Source of the DNA: an uncultured Cryomorphaceae bacterium
GTDB lineage: Bacteria > Bacteroidota > Bacteroidia > Flavobacteriales_G > Salibacteraceae
Assembly: GCA_913056155.1 (NCBI GenBank)
Contig: CAJXMT010000003.1
Location: forward strand, 1 to 44,624
DNA length: 44,624 nt
Reading direction: 5' to 3'
A model generated the notes under the pieces. The model was not told where the DNA came from. It worked only from the letters and a program-made list of their open reading frames with translations, and did not search any database. The translations under genes were made by a program, and so were the position numbers. Position 1 is the stretch's first letter, and each line of letters starts with the position of its first letter. Positions 9,012 to 18,926 of the stretch are shown piece by piece.

Positions 9012-12000
9012 ATGAAGCAACTTGAAGCACTTATTTCCAAGGTAAGCCCCGATACGATACAAGACTTCTTTAAAAGTAAAATAAGCAGCTTTCGCCCGAT
9101 TGACGAAAATTTTGATCATCTACTTACAGATACCGAAAGCGAACGGTTTTCAGAATTGCAAAAACTCGGTGAAGCCGAGCTCCCTCAAGCTGATGAGCTC
9201 TTGGTTTTCGGTTGCAAAATGAACGGCCGCATTACCGAGCGCAGTGCCAAAAAAATGCAATACACCGCTGCCAAAAAATGCTCAAGGAAAATTTTAAAGA
9301 TGCGGCCATCGGGGTTATTTACGATGAAGCGGGCAACTTTAGGTTCTCACTCGTACGCCGAAAATACGGTAATGAAGACACCGACTATACCACCTGGAAA
9401 CGCTACACTTATTTTGTAGAGCCGCATGCGTTCAATAAAACATTTAAAAAACGTGTTGGCGGTTGCTTGTTTAGTGATTTAGACGAAATTCAAGAATCGT
9501 TCAGCGTTGAAAAGCTGTCTAAACAGTTTTATAAAGAACTCAGCAATTGGTATTTTGCTTCACTCGATAAAGTGGAATTCCCCAACGAGCGTAACGAAAA
9601 TGAATACACGCTTAAAGCCAACTCCATGATCAGGCTGGTGACACGCCTCATGTTTGCTTGGTTTATGAAACAAAAGGGGCTTATCCCCAAGGAGCTTTTT
9701 GACCAAAACGAAATGCAAAGCCTGCTCAACTACAAAGACAAAACAGGCAGCACTTATTACAAAGCTATTTTACAAAACCTCTTTTTCGCTACGCTTAACA
9801 CACCCGTCAACAACGGTCGCAAATGGGTAAAGGATCAGTACGGCTCACAACAGTATTATCGCTGTAAACGATTTATCAATAATGAAAACCGCTTTATGGA
9901 ACTCATGCGCGATATCCCTTTTCTCAACGGCGGGCTCTTTGAAAATTTAGATATTGTCCAAACTGAGGATAAAGAAAAAGGCCTTGAAAAAAAGGATATT
10001 CGAGTAGATTGTTTTTCCGATAATCCCAAAAACGAAACGCGATTAAAAGTCCCCGATTTTCTCTTTTTCGGTACCCGAAGAGCCGACATCACAGAGTATT
10101 TGCCCGATGAAAAGTACAACAATATTGAAGTAAAGGGCATTATTGATTTGCTCAGTCAATACGAATTTACCATTGATGAAAATACGGCTGATGATATGGA
10201 AGTGGCACTCGACCCCGAATTACTGGGTCCCGTATTTGAAAACCTCTTGGCAAGTTACAATCCCGAAACCCAAAACACGGCTCGTAAAGAATCCGGATCG
10301 TTTTACACCCCGCGCCCCGTTGTGGATTATATGGTGAAAGAATCACTGGCTTACTACATCAGTGAAACCACTGAAATTGATAGTAATACAATACCGCCGT
10401 AAATCTTTTTGATGAAGAAGAACCCCTTTCACTGTCAGAACCGGAAAAAGAAAAAGTCGTTCGGGTTCTGAGTGAAATAAAAATTTTAGACCCCGCTTGC
10501 GGTTCCGGTGCGTTCCCCATGGGATGCCTGCAACAAATGGTAAAACTGCTAAACCGGTTAGATCCCGACAACCGCTTTTGGAAAGCCACGCAAATTAACA
10601 AACTCAAAGAGGAGCTTAATAAAACCATTGAGCAAAGCGATTACGAAGAACTGGAAAACAACATAAAAAGCGTTTTTGATAATCAACTCAATGATCCCGA
10701 TTACGCCCGTAAACTTTTCCTTATTCAAAACTGCCTTTACGGTGCCGATATACAGCCCATTGCGATGCAAATCACCAAATTGCGGTTTTTCATTTCGCTG
10801 TTGGTAGATCAGGAAAATGACCCGCAAAAAGAAAATTACGGCATATTGGCACTGCCCAATTTAGAGACCAAATTCATCGCCGCAAACTCACTTATTCAAC
10901 TGGATAAGCAGCAAAACAGCAAGCACAAAACATTTTTTGTTACGAGCGAAGAAGTTGAAAACAAGAAAAAAGAACTGGAAGGTGTTCGTGAAAAATACTT
11001 TAAAGCGCGTACTCAACGCACTAAGCGAAAATACCGCGCAAAAGACAAAAAACTGCGCAATGAAATTGCCGATTTGCTTGGAGACCTCGGTTTTGAAAAC
11101 AAAGCAGCTCAGCAAATCGCCGAGTGGAATCCGTTTAACCCCGACTCTAAAAGTGATTGGTTTAATGCAGAGTGGATGTTTGGCACACGTGAATTTGATA
11201 TCGTGATTGGGAATCCGCCATACATTCAATTGCAAAAAGCGTTGCCCGGTAAAAACATCAAATACGCCGATGTGTATAAAGATCAAGACTACGCTACATT
11301 TGAACGAACCGGCGATATTTACAGCTTGTTTTACGAAATGGGTTTGGAGATCACTTCTCCCAAAGGCGTTTTGAGTTACATTACTTCAAATAAGTGGATG
11401 CGTGCCAAATACGGAAAATCGTTACGTAACTATTTTGCAGATAAAAAACCGCTCAAACTCATTGATTTGGGCCCCGGCATTTTTGATTCCGCAACGGTGG
11501 ATACCAATATTCTTTTTGTACGTAACCAAAAGTCCCGCTCCCAAGAATTAAAAGCCGTTGCCCTGGAAAGCAAAGCACAAATGGAACAGCCCAAGTTGCT
11601 CAAATTCGGAGCCGTAAGCAACCCCGGTGAAAACAACTGGATCATTCTCAATCCGCAAGAACAAGCCATAAAAGAAAAGATTGAACGTATTGGAAAGCCA
11701 TTAAAGAAATGGGATGTAACGATTAATCGCGGAATTTTAACCGGTTATAACAAAGCCTTTATTGTTGATGGCAACACCAAAGACGAACTTATTAAGCAGG
11801 ATCCTAAATCGGCCGAGTTGCTCAAACCCATTTTACGCGGCCGCGATATCAAACGCTATAAAGCCGAGTTTGCCGATTTGTGGTTGATAGCAACATTTCC
11901 TGCGATGAACATTAATATTGATGACTATCCGGCTATCAAAAACTTTTTGTTGCAATTTGGAAAGAAATTAAATCAAACGGGAGAGACATACAAAGATGAA

Positions 12001-12555
12001 TCAGGTAAAAAAATTAAATCAAGAAAGAAAACAGGGAATAAATGGTTTGAAACTCAAGATCAAATAGGGTATTGGAAAGATTTTGAGAAAGATAAAGTCG
12101 TTTGGAAACGAATCGGGTCAATTATTCGATTTTCAAATTCCACCGAAGGAGAGTATAGCCTTGACAGTACTGTCTTAATGACAGGAGAAAAAATGAAATA
12201 TTTAACCGCTTTATTAAATTCAAAACTTTTTATTTGTGAATTGATCTTGAACTCACCCAAAACAGGAACCGGCGATGTGATTATAAGTGTTCAGGCTTTA
12301 ACTCCGCTTTTGTTGCATTACCCTGACGAGGAAGTTGAAAACAAGTTTGCCGATAAGGTTACTGAGATTTTAAAAATGAAAGAACTCGGCGAAGATACCG
12401 AGGAATTAGAGCACCAAATTGATCTTATGGTGTACAAATTGTACGATTTAACCTATGAGCAAGCCCGTTTAATCGACCCCGATTTGGAAAAAGAAGATTT
12501 TGACGCTGTTCAATTAGATTCAAAACAACAAAAAGGCACTGATTCAGTATCTTAG
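9012..12555 (+). pseudogene. Eco57I/type IIG-like restriction-modification enzyme, interrupted by two frameshifts (near 9273 and 10385)
   Basis: Three ORFs in successive frames (9012-9419, 9212-10402, 10519-12555) read as one protein; motif I DPACGSGAFPMG is encoded between ORFs 2 and 3, motif IV IVIGNPPYIQLQ follows. Confidence 0.8.
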
Positions 12556-12575
12556 TAAAGTATAAAAGAATTTAC

Positions 12576-12628
12576 TACCTTTGCCGTTCATGTAACGATA
12601 GACCCCAATATTTAGGGTCTATTGCAAC
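12576..12628 (+). promoter_or_regulatory. Promoter/operator of AbiEi-like gene: TACCTTTG plus imperfect palindrome
   Basis: TACCTTTG at 12576-12583; GTAACGATAGACCC (12592-12605) / GGGTCTATTGCAAC (12615-12628), 11/14 complementary. Confidence 0.6.
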
Positions 12629-12638
12629 ATAAAAGGTA

Positions 12639-13442
12639 ATGGCTAAAAGTACGTACATATCAGAACACTTAACCGAGAAGCAAATAGCGCTCCTCAAATA
12701 TTTGGATGATTATGAAATTCTATACTTCAAATTAAGTGACTTAGTTTCTCGTTTACCGAAAAGCCAAATTCACAATGTGAATGAGTTGGTAGAGAATCTA
12801 TACCAAAAAGGCTTACTTAATCGCATTGAGCGCGGTGTTTATGCAAAATCCACATACAACAACATCCATGCGCTCGCTACCTTTTTCAATAAAAACAGCA
12901 CGATCGCTTATTGGTCCGCACTGCACCTGCACGGCCTAACCGAGCGTTTTCCCAATACCGTTTTTGTAAAAACCACCAACCGCAAGCGAAATACCGAAAT
13001 ATTGGGTGTTCCTGTAAAATTTGTCACCGTAAAAGAAAACAAACAACTCGGCATCATAAAAGAAGGGTACGGCGATGATGCGTTTAACCTTACCGATGTG
13101 GAAATGACCATTGTGGATTGTTTTGACCAACCTCGCTATGCCGGGGATTTTGAAGATTTGATAAGTGCTTTTGCTCAAGCCCGGCTCACCAACAGGAGGT
13201 TAATTGAATATACCAAAGCGTATCAAAACACAGCACTCACCAAACGATTGGGTTATTTAGCCGAATTATTTCATACTGAAGCCTTACATTCGTTCATTCA
13301 ATACGCGCAAAAACAAGTCAATAACAAATACAATTTAATTGATGCCGGAGGAATTGAAGAAGGCCAATTTGTGAGCCGCTGGAAAATACGTTTAAACGTA
13401 AGCGAAGAAAAGATTTTGGAAATGGCACAAAACCCCTACTAA
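12639..13442 (+). CDS. AbiEi-like antitoxin/transcriptional regulator
   Basis: N-terminal wHTH then YWSALHLHGL, VKTTNRKRNTEILGVPVKFVTV, LTDVEMTIVDCFDQPRYAG, typical of AbiEi-type antitoxins. Confidence 0.75.
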   Translation: MAKSTYISEHLTEKQIALLKYLDDYEILYFKLSDLVSRLPKSQIHNVNELVENLYQKGLLNRIERGVYAKSTYNNIHALATFFNKNSTIAYWSALHLHGLTERFPNTVFVKTTNRKRNTEILGVPVKFVTVKENKQLGIIKEGYGDDAFNLTDVEMTIVDCFDQPRYAGDFEDLISAFAQARLTNRRLIEYTKAYQNTALTKRLGYLAELFHTEALHSFIQYAQKQVNNKYNLIDAGGIEEGQFVSRWKIRLNVSEEKILEMAQNPY

Positions 13443-13569
13443 ATGATTGTTCAACACTAAATTCGATAAAAATCAAAAAGAAGAAACGATTATTGCTGTG
13501 GAGAACAGGCAAGCATAAAACTCAAATTAAATTTATTATCATTGTACCTTAATTGCAAATTGATTTGCC

Positions 13570-14181
13570 ATGAAAACCTATAAAATTCAATACTCGAAAG
13601 GTCACTTAGTAGATGTTGAAACCAATAAACGAATACTGCTTAAACGAGGCGGTGAGTTTACGCTTTTGGGAGATGATGATCAATTCGAAGAAGTTGACAA
13701 GCTCAACGTTCCTCTAAAAAGCAAGAACGCGATAGAAAAATACCAAAGTTTGACCAATAAATATGAGTATATCGAGAAAATATGCTCTGCCGGTTCCCGA
13801 TTGGTATATCGAGTTGGTATTAAAAAAAAAACTTCTGAAGATAAAAACAATTATTTTTTGTTCGATGCAATCCTCGAAGAGGATTTATACCTCAAATCAA
13901 ACGACGGGAAAAACCCGTCATTGTGTGATTGCCTCTGCTACTCGAAAGAGTGTTTAGAAGGAGACTTGCAAATGATTGAACCCGTTTACGGTAATTCATT
14001 AAATAATTTGTACAGCAATTTGGTCGCCTTCTATTTCCCTCTCCAACGCTCGGGAGCTTGTAATGCATTTGATACTTTTTATATAGCGAATGATGAAGAC
14101 TTAAATTTGGAAAACTTAAAAAATAAATCACATCTTTCTCTGCGCAAAATGCGCAGTCAAATAATTGAGAAATATAAATAG
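13570..14181 (+). CDS. Hypothetical protein
   Basis: 203-aa ORF, no recognised motif. Confidence 0.5.
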   Translation: MKTYKIQYSKGHLVDVETNKRILLKRGGEFTLLGDDDQFEEVDKLNVPLKSKNAIEKYQSLTNKYEYIEKICSAGSRLVYRVGIKKKTSEDKNNYFLFDAILEEDLYLKSNDGKNPSLCDCLCYSKECLEGDLQMIEPVYGNSLNNLYSNLVAFYFPLQRSGACNAFDTFYIANDEDLNLENLKNKSHLSLRKMRSQIIEKYK

Positions 14182-14286
14182 TCTTAGAACGTACCGGCAA
14201 GTATTTAATTCAAACTACTTTACCCATCTCCAACCACTTCTGCACTTTCAATTATTCCTAACAGTAAAGCGAATTTACAAGCTCTT

Positions 14287-14333
14287 TACCTTTCACGTAA
14301 CGAAAAGACCTAAAAATTGAGTCTTTTCGTTAC
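14287..14333 (+). promoter_or_regulatory. Second promoter/operator-like palindrome related to 12576-12628
   Basis: TACCTTTC then GTAACGAAAAGAC (14297-14309) / GTCTTTTCGTTAC (14321-14333), perfect 13-bp inverted repeat. Confidence 0.55.
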
Positions 14334-14436
14334 ACAAAAAGCCGGAATCAATCAAGGTGATAACCGGGAACAGAAGGCGCTTTTACAACTCAAACCCGTC
14401 GATAATTCCAAATGTGTTTTTTGCCAAAACTACGGG

Positions 14437-15285
14437 TTATTTTGAAGTTCTTTTTTCAAAAGCACTTTCAAATAAGTGAATGGTGTGCGTAGTTTTATAC
14501 ACTTCATTTTGGATACTTTTTACCACCTTTTTCACTTTTTTGCGCCTTCGTTTCGGCACGTACCTAAAAGTGAGGTTTTTCTCGGGTAAACCGCTAATTT
14601 CAGCCGTAATATAGGTGGGACCTTCCATTTTTTCTCCGCTTTTCAATACTTTTACGGTATCCTTATTTTGATAGATGAACGTCACCTCTATTTTAAATCG
14701 CGTGTGATTGATTACGGTGAGGTAATTTTGATGTATTCCGGCACAGTGCACTACTTCCTTTTTGGACGGTATGGGTGTAGGCTTTTCAGTTTCTTTTTTT
14801 CGGTGCGTTTCACGCTGTTTTTTTGGGCCCGGGGGCGAATCGGGCCCGGGCACAACATACGGACTCCGCCTCAGAGGATCATGAACTTCCTTTTTTTCTG
14901 ATATTTTTTCACCTTGATCATTAAAAACTGTAAGTTTACTTAACCACTGTATACCCCCGTCGGGATGGGATGAAAAATCGGCGCGGTGAACCATTCCGTT
15001 TTCGTGATGCGTGAAGTTCACACCCGCAGATCCGGACATCCTCCTCGTTTCCTCTTCATAAATAACTTCACCCTTGAAGTTATAGGCACGCGCTTTACCC
15101 GTCAATTTTGCCTCGTCTATGTAGGAAATAGTAGAAACAGAACCACTTGGAAAATAGTGAATATGCAAAGTGTCTTTTTGTGCTTGTAATTCAACGGCCC
15201 AAACCAATACAAATACAACCGGATAAATAAACTTACACCTCAACAATTTATCGCCAACTTTTAAAATAAACTTTCTTTTTATCAT
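14437..15285 (-). CDS. Hypothetical exported protein, YwqK/MORN-like N-terminal region
   Basis: Signal-peptide-like N terminus; HYFPSGSVSTISYIDEAKLTGKARAYNFKGEVIYEEE. Confidence 0.5.
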   Translation of the reverse strand: MIKRKFILKVGDKLLRCKFIYPVVFVLVWAVELQAQKDTLHIHYFPSGSVSTISYIDEAKLTGKARAYNFKGEVIYEEETRRMSGSAGVNFTHHENGMVHRADFSSHPDGGIQWLSKLTVFNDQGEKISEKKEVHDPLRRSPYVVPGPDSPPGPKKQRETHRKKETEKPTPIPSKKEVVHCAGIHQNYLTVINHTRFKIEVTFIYQNKDTVKVLKSGEKMEGPTYITAEISGLPEKNLTFRYVPKRRRKKVKKVVKSIQNEVYKTTHTIHLFESAFEKRTSK

Positions 15286-15460
15286 ATTATGCTCTGATTT
15301 ACAGATTTCTATATCTTACAATATACCACCAAACATTTCGCTTTTCAAGTGTTTTCCTCTTATGCCGAAAAACGTCGCTTTAAACCTTCAAAATTGTTGC
15401 TTAAGGAATTAGAAGCATTAGCATCACCTATATACAAAATATCTGCCATACTATTGTATC

Positions 15461-15489
15461 ACCAATAAGGGTAGAAGGTTTAAGGTAGA
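15461..15489 (+). repeat. 29-nt repeat copy B (ACCAATAAGGGTAGAAGGTTTAAGGTAGA)
   Basis: Identical to the minus strand of 3023-3051. Confidence 0.8.
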
Positions 15490-15518
15490 GAAGCTCGTGC
15501 GTAAGACGTACGAGCTTT
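15490..15518 (+). terminator. Intrinsic terminator adjacent to repeat copy B
   Basis: AAGCTCGTGCG-taaga-CGTACGAGCTTTTCGTTTTT. Confidence 0.6.
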
Positions 15519-15600
15519 TCGTTTTTAAAGCCCCTCCCACACGTTGCATTAATTTTTCCTTTCTTTGTAGCCCTGTATTCGCAAACGGGAAAACCCAAAT

Positions 15601-17107
15601 GGCAGCACTACTCAAAAAATTAGCGGGACAAACAGCAGTTTACGGTCTGTCAGGCATGGTTGGCCGGTTTTTAAACTACCTGTTGGTGCCGCTCCACACC
15701 GCACAATTCGTAACCTCAGAGTACGGTATTATTACCGATGTTTATTCCTTGGCCGCTTTTGGTGCCATATTACTTACATGGGGGTTAGAAACCGGTTTTT
15801 TTCGTTTCAGCAGCAAACCCGATTATGACAAGCACAAAGTACTTCAAAATATTTTGGGTTTTATGTTGTACAGCGGCTTGCTGTTTAGTGCGATACTGCT
15901 TTTTTTTACAGATGAACTGGCCGGTGCCCTACTCTACCCCGAAAATCCCGAATATATTTTATGGATGGGCTTTGCCCTCATATTTGATGCCTCCGCCGCC
16001 ATTCCGCTCGCCCGACTTCGATTGCAAGAAAAACCCCTTCGCTTTGCCCTTATTCAGCTGCTTTCCATATCAGTCAACATCGGGTTAAACGTATTTTTTG
16101 TCGGGTTTTTACTGCCCGCAGGTGAAGCCGGTCACCACAACTTTTTTACTTCGCTGTTGTACAATCCCGAGATTGGCGTAGGTTACATTTTCATTGCCAA
16201 CCTAGTCGCCTCAGCAGTTAAATTCCTTTTTACCGCACCCGTATATATAAAAGCCTCGTTGGCTCTGAATAAAAAACTGATTAAACAAGTTTTGATCTAC
16301 TCTGCCCCGCTTATGCTTGCGGGTTTTGCCGGAATGATCAATGAAATTCTCGACCGCCGTTTAATTCGCATTGTATTAGAACCCATTGTGGGCAGAGAAG
16401 AAGCATTGTCACAAGTAGGTATTTACGGCGCCGTTTATAAACTCTCCATCATCATTACCCTTTTTATACAGGCTTTTCGCTATGCTGCTGAGCCTTTATT
16501 CTTTTCACAATCGGTGCAAAGCAACGCCAAACAAGGTTATGTAGAAATCACAAAATGGTTTACCATCATCACTGCTTTTGTATTTTTATTTGTGATGCTT
16601 TACCTCGATTTATTGAAACACTTTCTCGCCGATGAAAGCTACCATGTCGGATTACATATTGTTCCGGTATTACTTTCTGCCAATATATTACTGGGTTTAA
16701 GCTACAATTTCAGTATTTGGTACAAACTCACCAACAAAACATCTTACGGCGCTTACTTAGCCCTGTTTGGAGCCATTATTACCATCAGTTTTAACCTTTT
16801 GCTCATTCCTCATTTTGGGTACACCGGTTCAGCTTACGCCACCTTAGCCGCATACGGAGGAATATGCACGGCCTCTTATTTTCTAGGTCAAAAATACTAT
16901 CCCGTTCCCTACAAGCTCAAAACCATGACCGCCTATTTGGCCGGTGCCTGGGGACTTTATTTATTAAGTACCGTTTTTCCGTTTCAAGGCGCTTTAAAAT
17001 ATGCAATAAACACCTTGTTGTTTGTTATCTTCGCACTGTTAACCTTTTGGTCAGAACGCCAAACCCTCAGCAAATTCCTGATGAAAAAAAACGAACATGA
17101 AAGTTGA
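15601..17107 (+). CDS. Oligosaccharide flippase / polysaccharide biosynthesis (Wzx/MATE-like) membrane protein
   Basis: Many TM segments; MAALLKKLAGQTAVYGLSGMVGRFLNYLLVPLHT. ORF open from 15497, ATG at 15601 preferred. Confidence 0.85.
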
Positions 17108-17531
17108 AATCGTAAACAAGTCTGACAATCCGCTTCCCCAATACGCAACCAATCAAAGTGCCGGTTTGGATTTGCGTGCCTTTACAAAAAAAGAAATCGT
17201 ACTCAAACCCGGTGAGCGGGCACTCATAAAAACCGGTTTACACATTGCTTTGCCGCAAGGGTATGAAGCCCAAATAAGACCCCGCTCAGGTTTAGCTTAC
17301 AAACACGGCATAACCGTTTTAAACGCCCCGGGCACTATTGATGCCGACTACCGCGGGGAAATTGGCGTTTTACTGATTAATTTGTCTCAAGAGCCCTACA
17401 CCATTAAAAGCGGCGATCGTATTTGCCAAATGGTAGTGGCTCCTTACACACAGGTTCAATTTAAAACCCAAAACGAATTGGAATCCAGCGCACGGGGCAG
17501 CGGCGGTTTTGGTTCAACCGGAAAACACTGA
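17097..17531 (+). CDS. dut: dUTP diphosphatase
   Basis: QSAGLDLRA, RPRSGLAYKHGI, GTIDADYRGEIGV, C-terminal RGSGGFGSTGKH. Confidence 0.97.
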   Translation: MKVEIVNKSDNPLPQYATNQSAGLDLRAFTKKEIVLKPGERALIKTGLHIALPQGYEAQIRPRSGLAYKHGITVLNAPGTIDADYRGEIGVLLINLSQEPYTIKSGDRICQMVVAPYTQVQFKTQNELESSARGSGGFGSTGKH

Positions 17532-17533
17532 GC

Positions 17534-18280
17534 ATGATACAAAACAAAAAAGTAATTGTGGTAATGCCGGCTTATAATGCCGAGCAAACACTGGAACAAA
17601 CTTTTAACGAAATACCGTTTGACTTAGTGGATGACGTTATTTTGGTAGATGACAAGAGTAATGACAACACGGCCTCAAAAGCGCGGGAAATAGGTATTAA
17701 ACACGTTATTACCCACAAACAAAACAAAGGCTACGGCGGTAATCAAAAATCGTGTTACAATAAAGCATTGGAGTTGGGTGCCGATATTGTGATTATGGTT
17801 CACCCCGATTATCAATACACACCCAAACTTATTCCCTCGATGTGTTATTTAATTGCCAATGACGTTTATCCTGTTGTACTGGGTTCTCGTATTTTAGGAA
17901 AAGGCGCGCTAAAAGGCGGTATGCCATTTTATAAATACATCGCCAATCGTTTTTTAACGTTAACTCAAAATATTTTGATGAGTCAAAAACTATCAGAGTA
18001 CCACACGGGATACCGCGCGTTTTCTCGTGAAGTGCTGGAAAAAATACCCTACAATACAAACAGTGATGATTTTGTTTTTGACAATCAAATGCTGGCTCAA
18101 ATTTGTTACGCGGGTTACGAAATTGCCGAGGTTACTTGCCCAACCAAATACTTTAAAGAGGCCTCTTCCATTAATTTTAAACGATCTTCAGTTTACGGCA
18201 TCGGGGTTTTGAAAACCTCTCTTTTGTATTTTCTCAATAAATCAGGTATTGGTAAATCTAATATTTTCAGTGGATTGTAG
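17534..18280 (+). CDS. Glycosyltransferase family 2
   Basis: VVMPAYNAEQTLEQT, DVILVDDKSNDNT, IVIMVHPDYQYTP. Confidence 0.92.
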   Translation: MIQNKKVIVVMPAYNAEQTLEQTFNEIPFDLVDDVILVDDKSNDNTASKAREIGIKHVITHKQNKGYGGNQKSCYNKALELGADIVIMVHPDYQYTPKLIPSMCYLIANDVYPVVLGSRILGKGALKGGMPFYKYIANRFLTLTQNILMSQKLSEYHTGYRAFSREVLEKIPYNTNSDDFVFDNQMLAQICYAGYEIAEVTCPTKYFKEASSINFKRSSVYGIGVLKTSLLYFLNKSGIGKSNIFSGL

Positions 18281-18298
18281 TCGGTTCTGACCAAAAGG

Positions 18299-18898
18299 CT
18301 ATTTGTAAAAATTCATTTCATCACAGTATTTATGTACGGGGGGTGTGAGTAAATACTGCACGTCTTTACCCTCTTTAATGGCGCGCCTGATTAAGGTAGA
18401 AGATATTTTCATAATGGGTGCTTTCACGTAAATAACCTTGGAATGGCGGTGAAAACGGGATTGTTTTCCCCTCATTTTTTCGCTCTCCTCCTCTGTTAAT
18501 GCCCTGGGGTAAACGTAAATAAAGTAATTTTCCAGTATGGTTTCGTAATTCAACCATTTGTGTAAAGTGCGCAAGTTATCTTCACCCATTATGAGGTTAA
18601 AGGAATAACCGGGGTGTTTTTCTTTTAATGCCTCTAAAGTGGTTGTGGTATATGAGGGTTTAGGCAGGCCAAACTCGATATTACTGCACTCCAATTTAGA
18701 ATTATTTTCAATCGCTGCTTCCACCAGAGCCAGGCGGTGATAATCTTCAAGCAGGTTGGTATTTTTTTTAAGCGGGTTTTGCGGGGAAACAATAAACCAT
18801 ACTTTATCCAGATCGGTATTTTGAGCCATGTAATTAGCTATAATTAAATGACCTACATGTATGGGATTAAAGGTTCCAAAGTATAATCCAATGTTCAT
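18299..18898 (-). CDS. nadD: Nicotinate-nucleotide adenylyltransferase
   Basis: GLYFGTFNPIHVGHLIIANY; ISSTLIRRAIKEGK. Confidence 0.95.
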   Translation of the reverse strand: MNIGLYFGTFNPIHVGHLIIANYMAQNTDLDKVWFIVSPQNPLKKNTNLLEDYHRLALVEAAIENNSKLECSNIEFGLPKPSYTTTTLEALKEKHPGYSFNLIMGEDNLRTLHKWLNYETILENYFIYVYPRALTEEESEKMRGKQSRFHRHSKVIYVKAPIMKISSTLIRRAIKEGKDVQYLLTPPVHKYCDEMNFYK

Positions 18899-18926
18899 GA
18901 ATAGCGGGTTTTACTATTGTGAAGGT

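Noticed and set aside
9012-9419. 135-aa ORF as an independent gene
   Set aside because: It is the N-terminal part of the frameshifted R-M gene; residues after about 9275 are out-of-frame.
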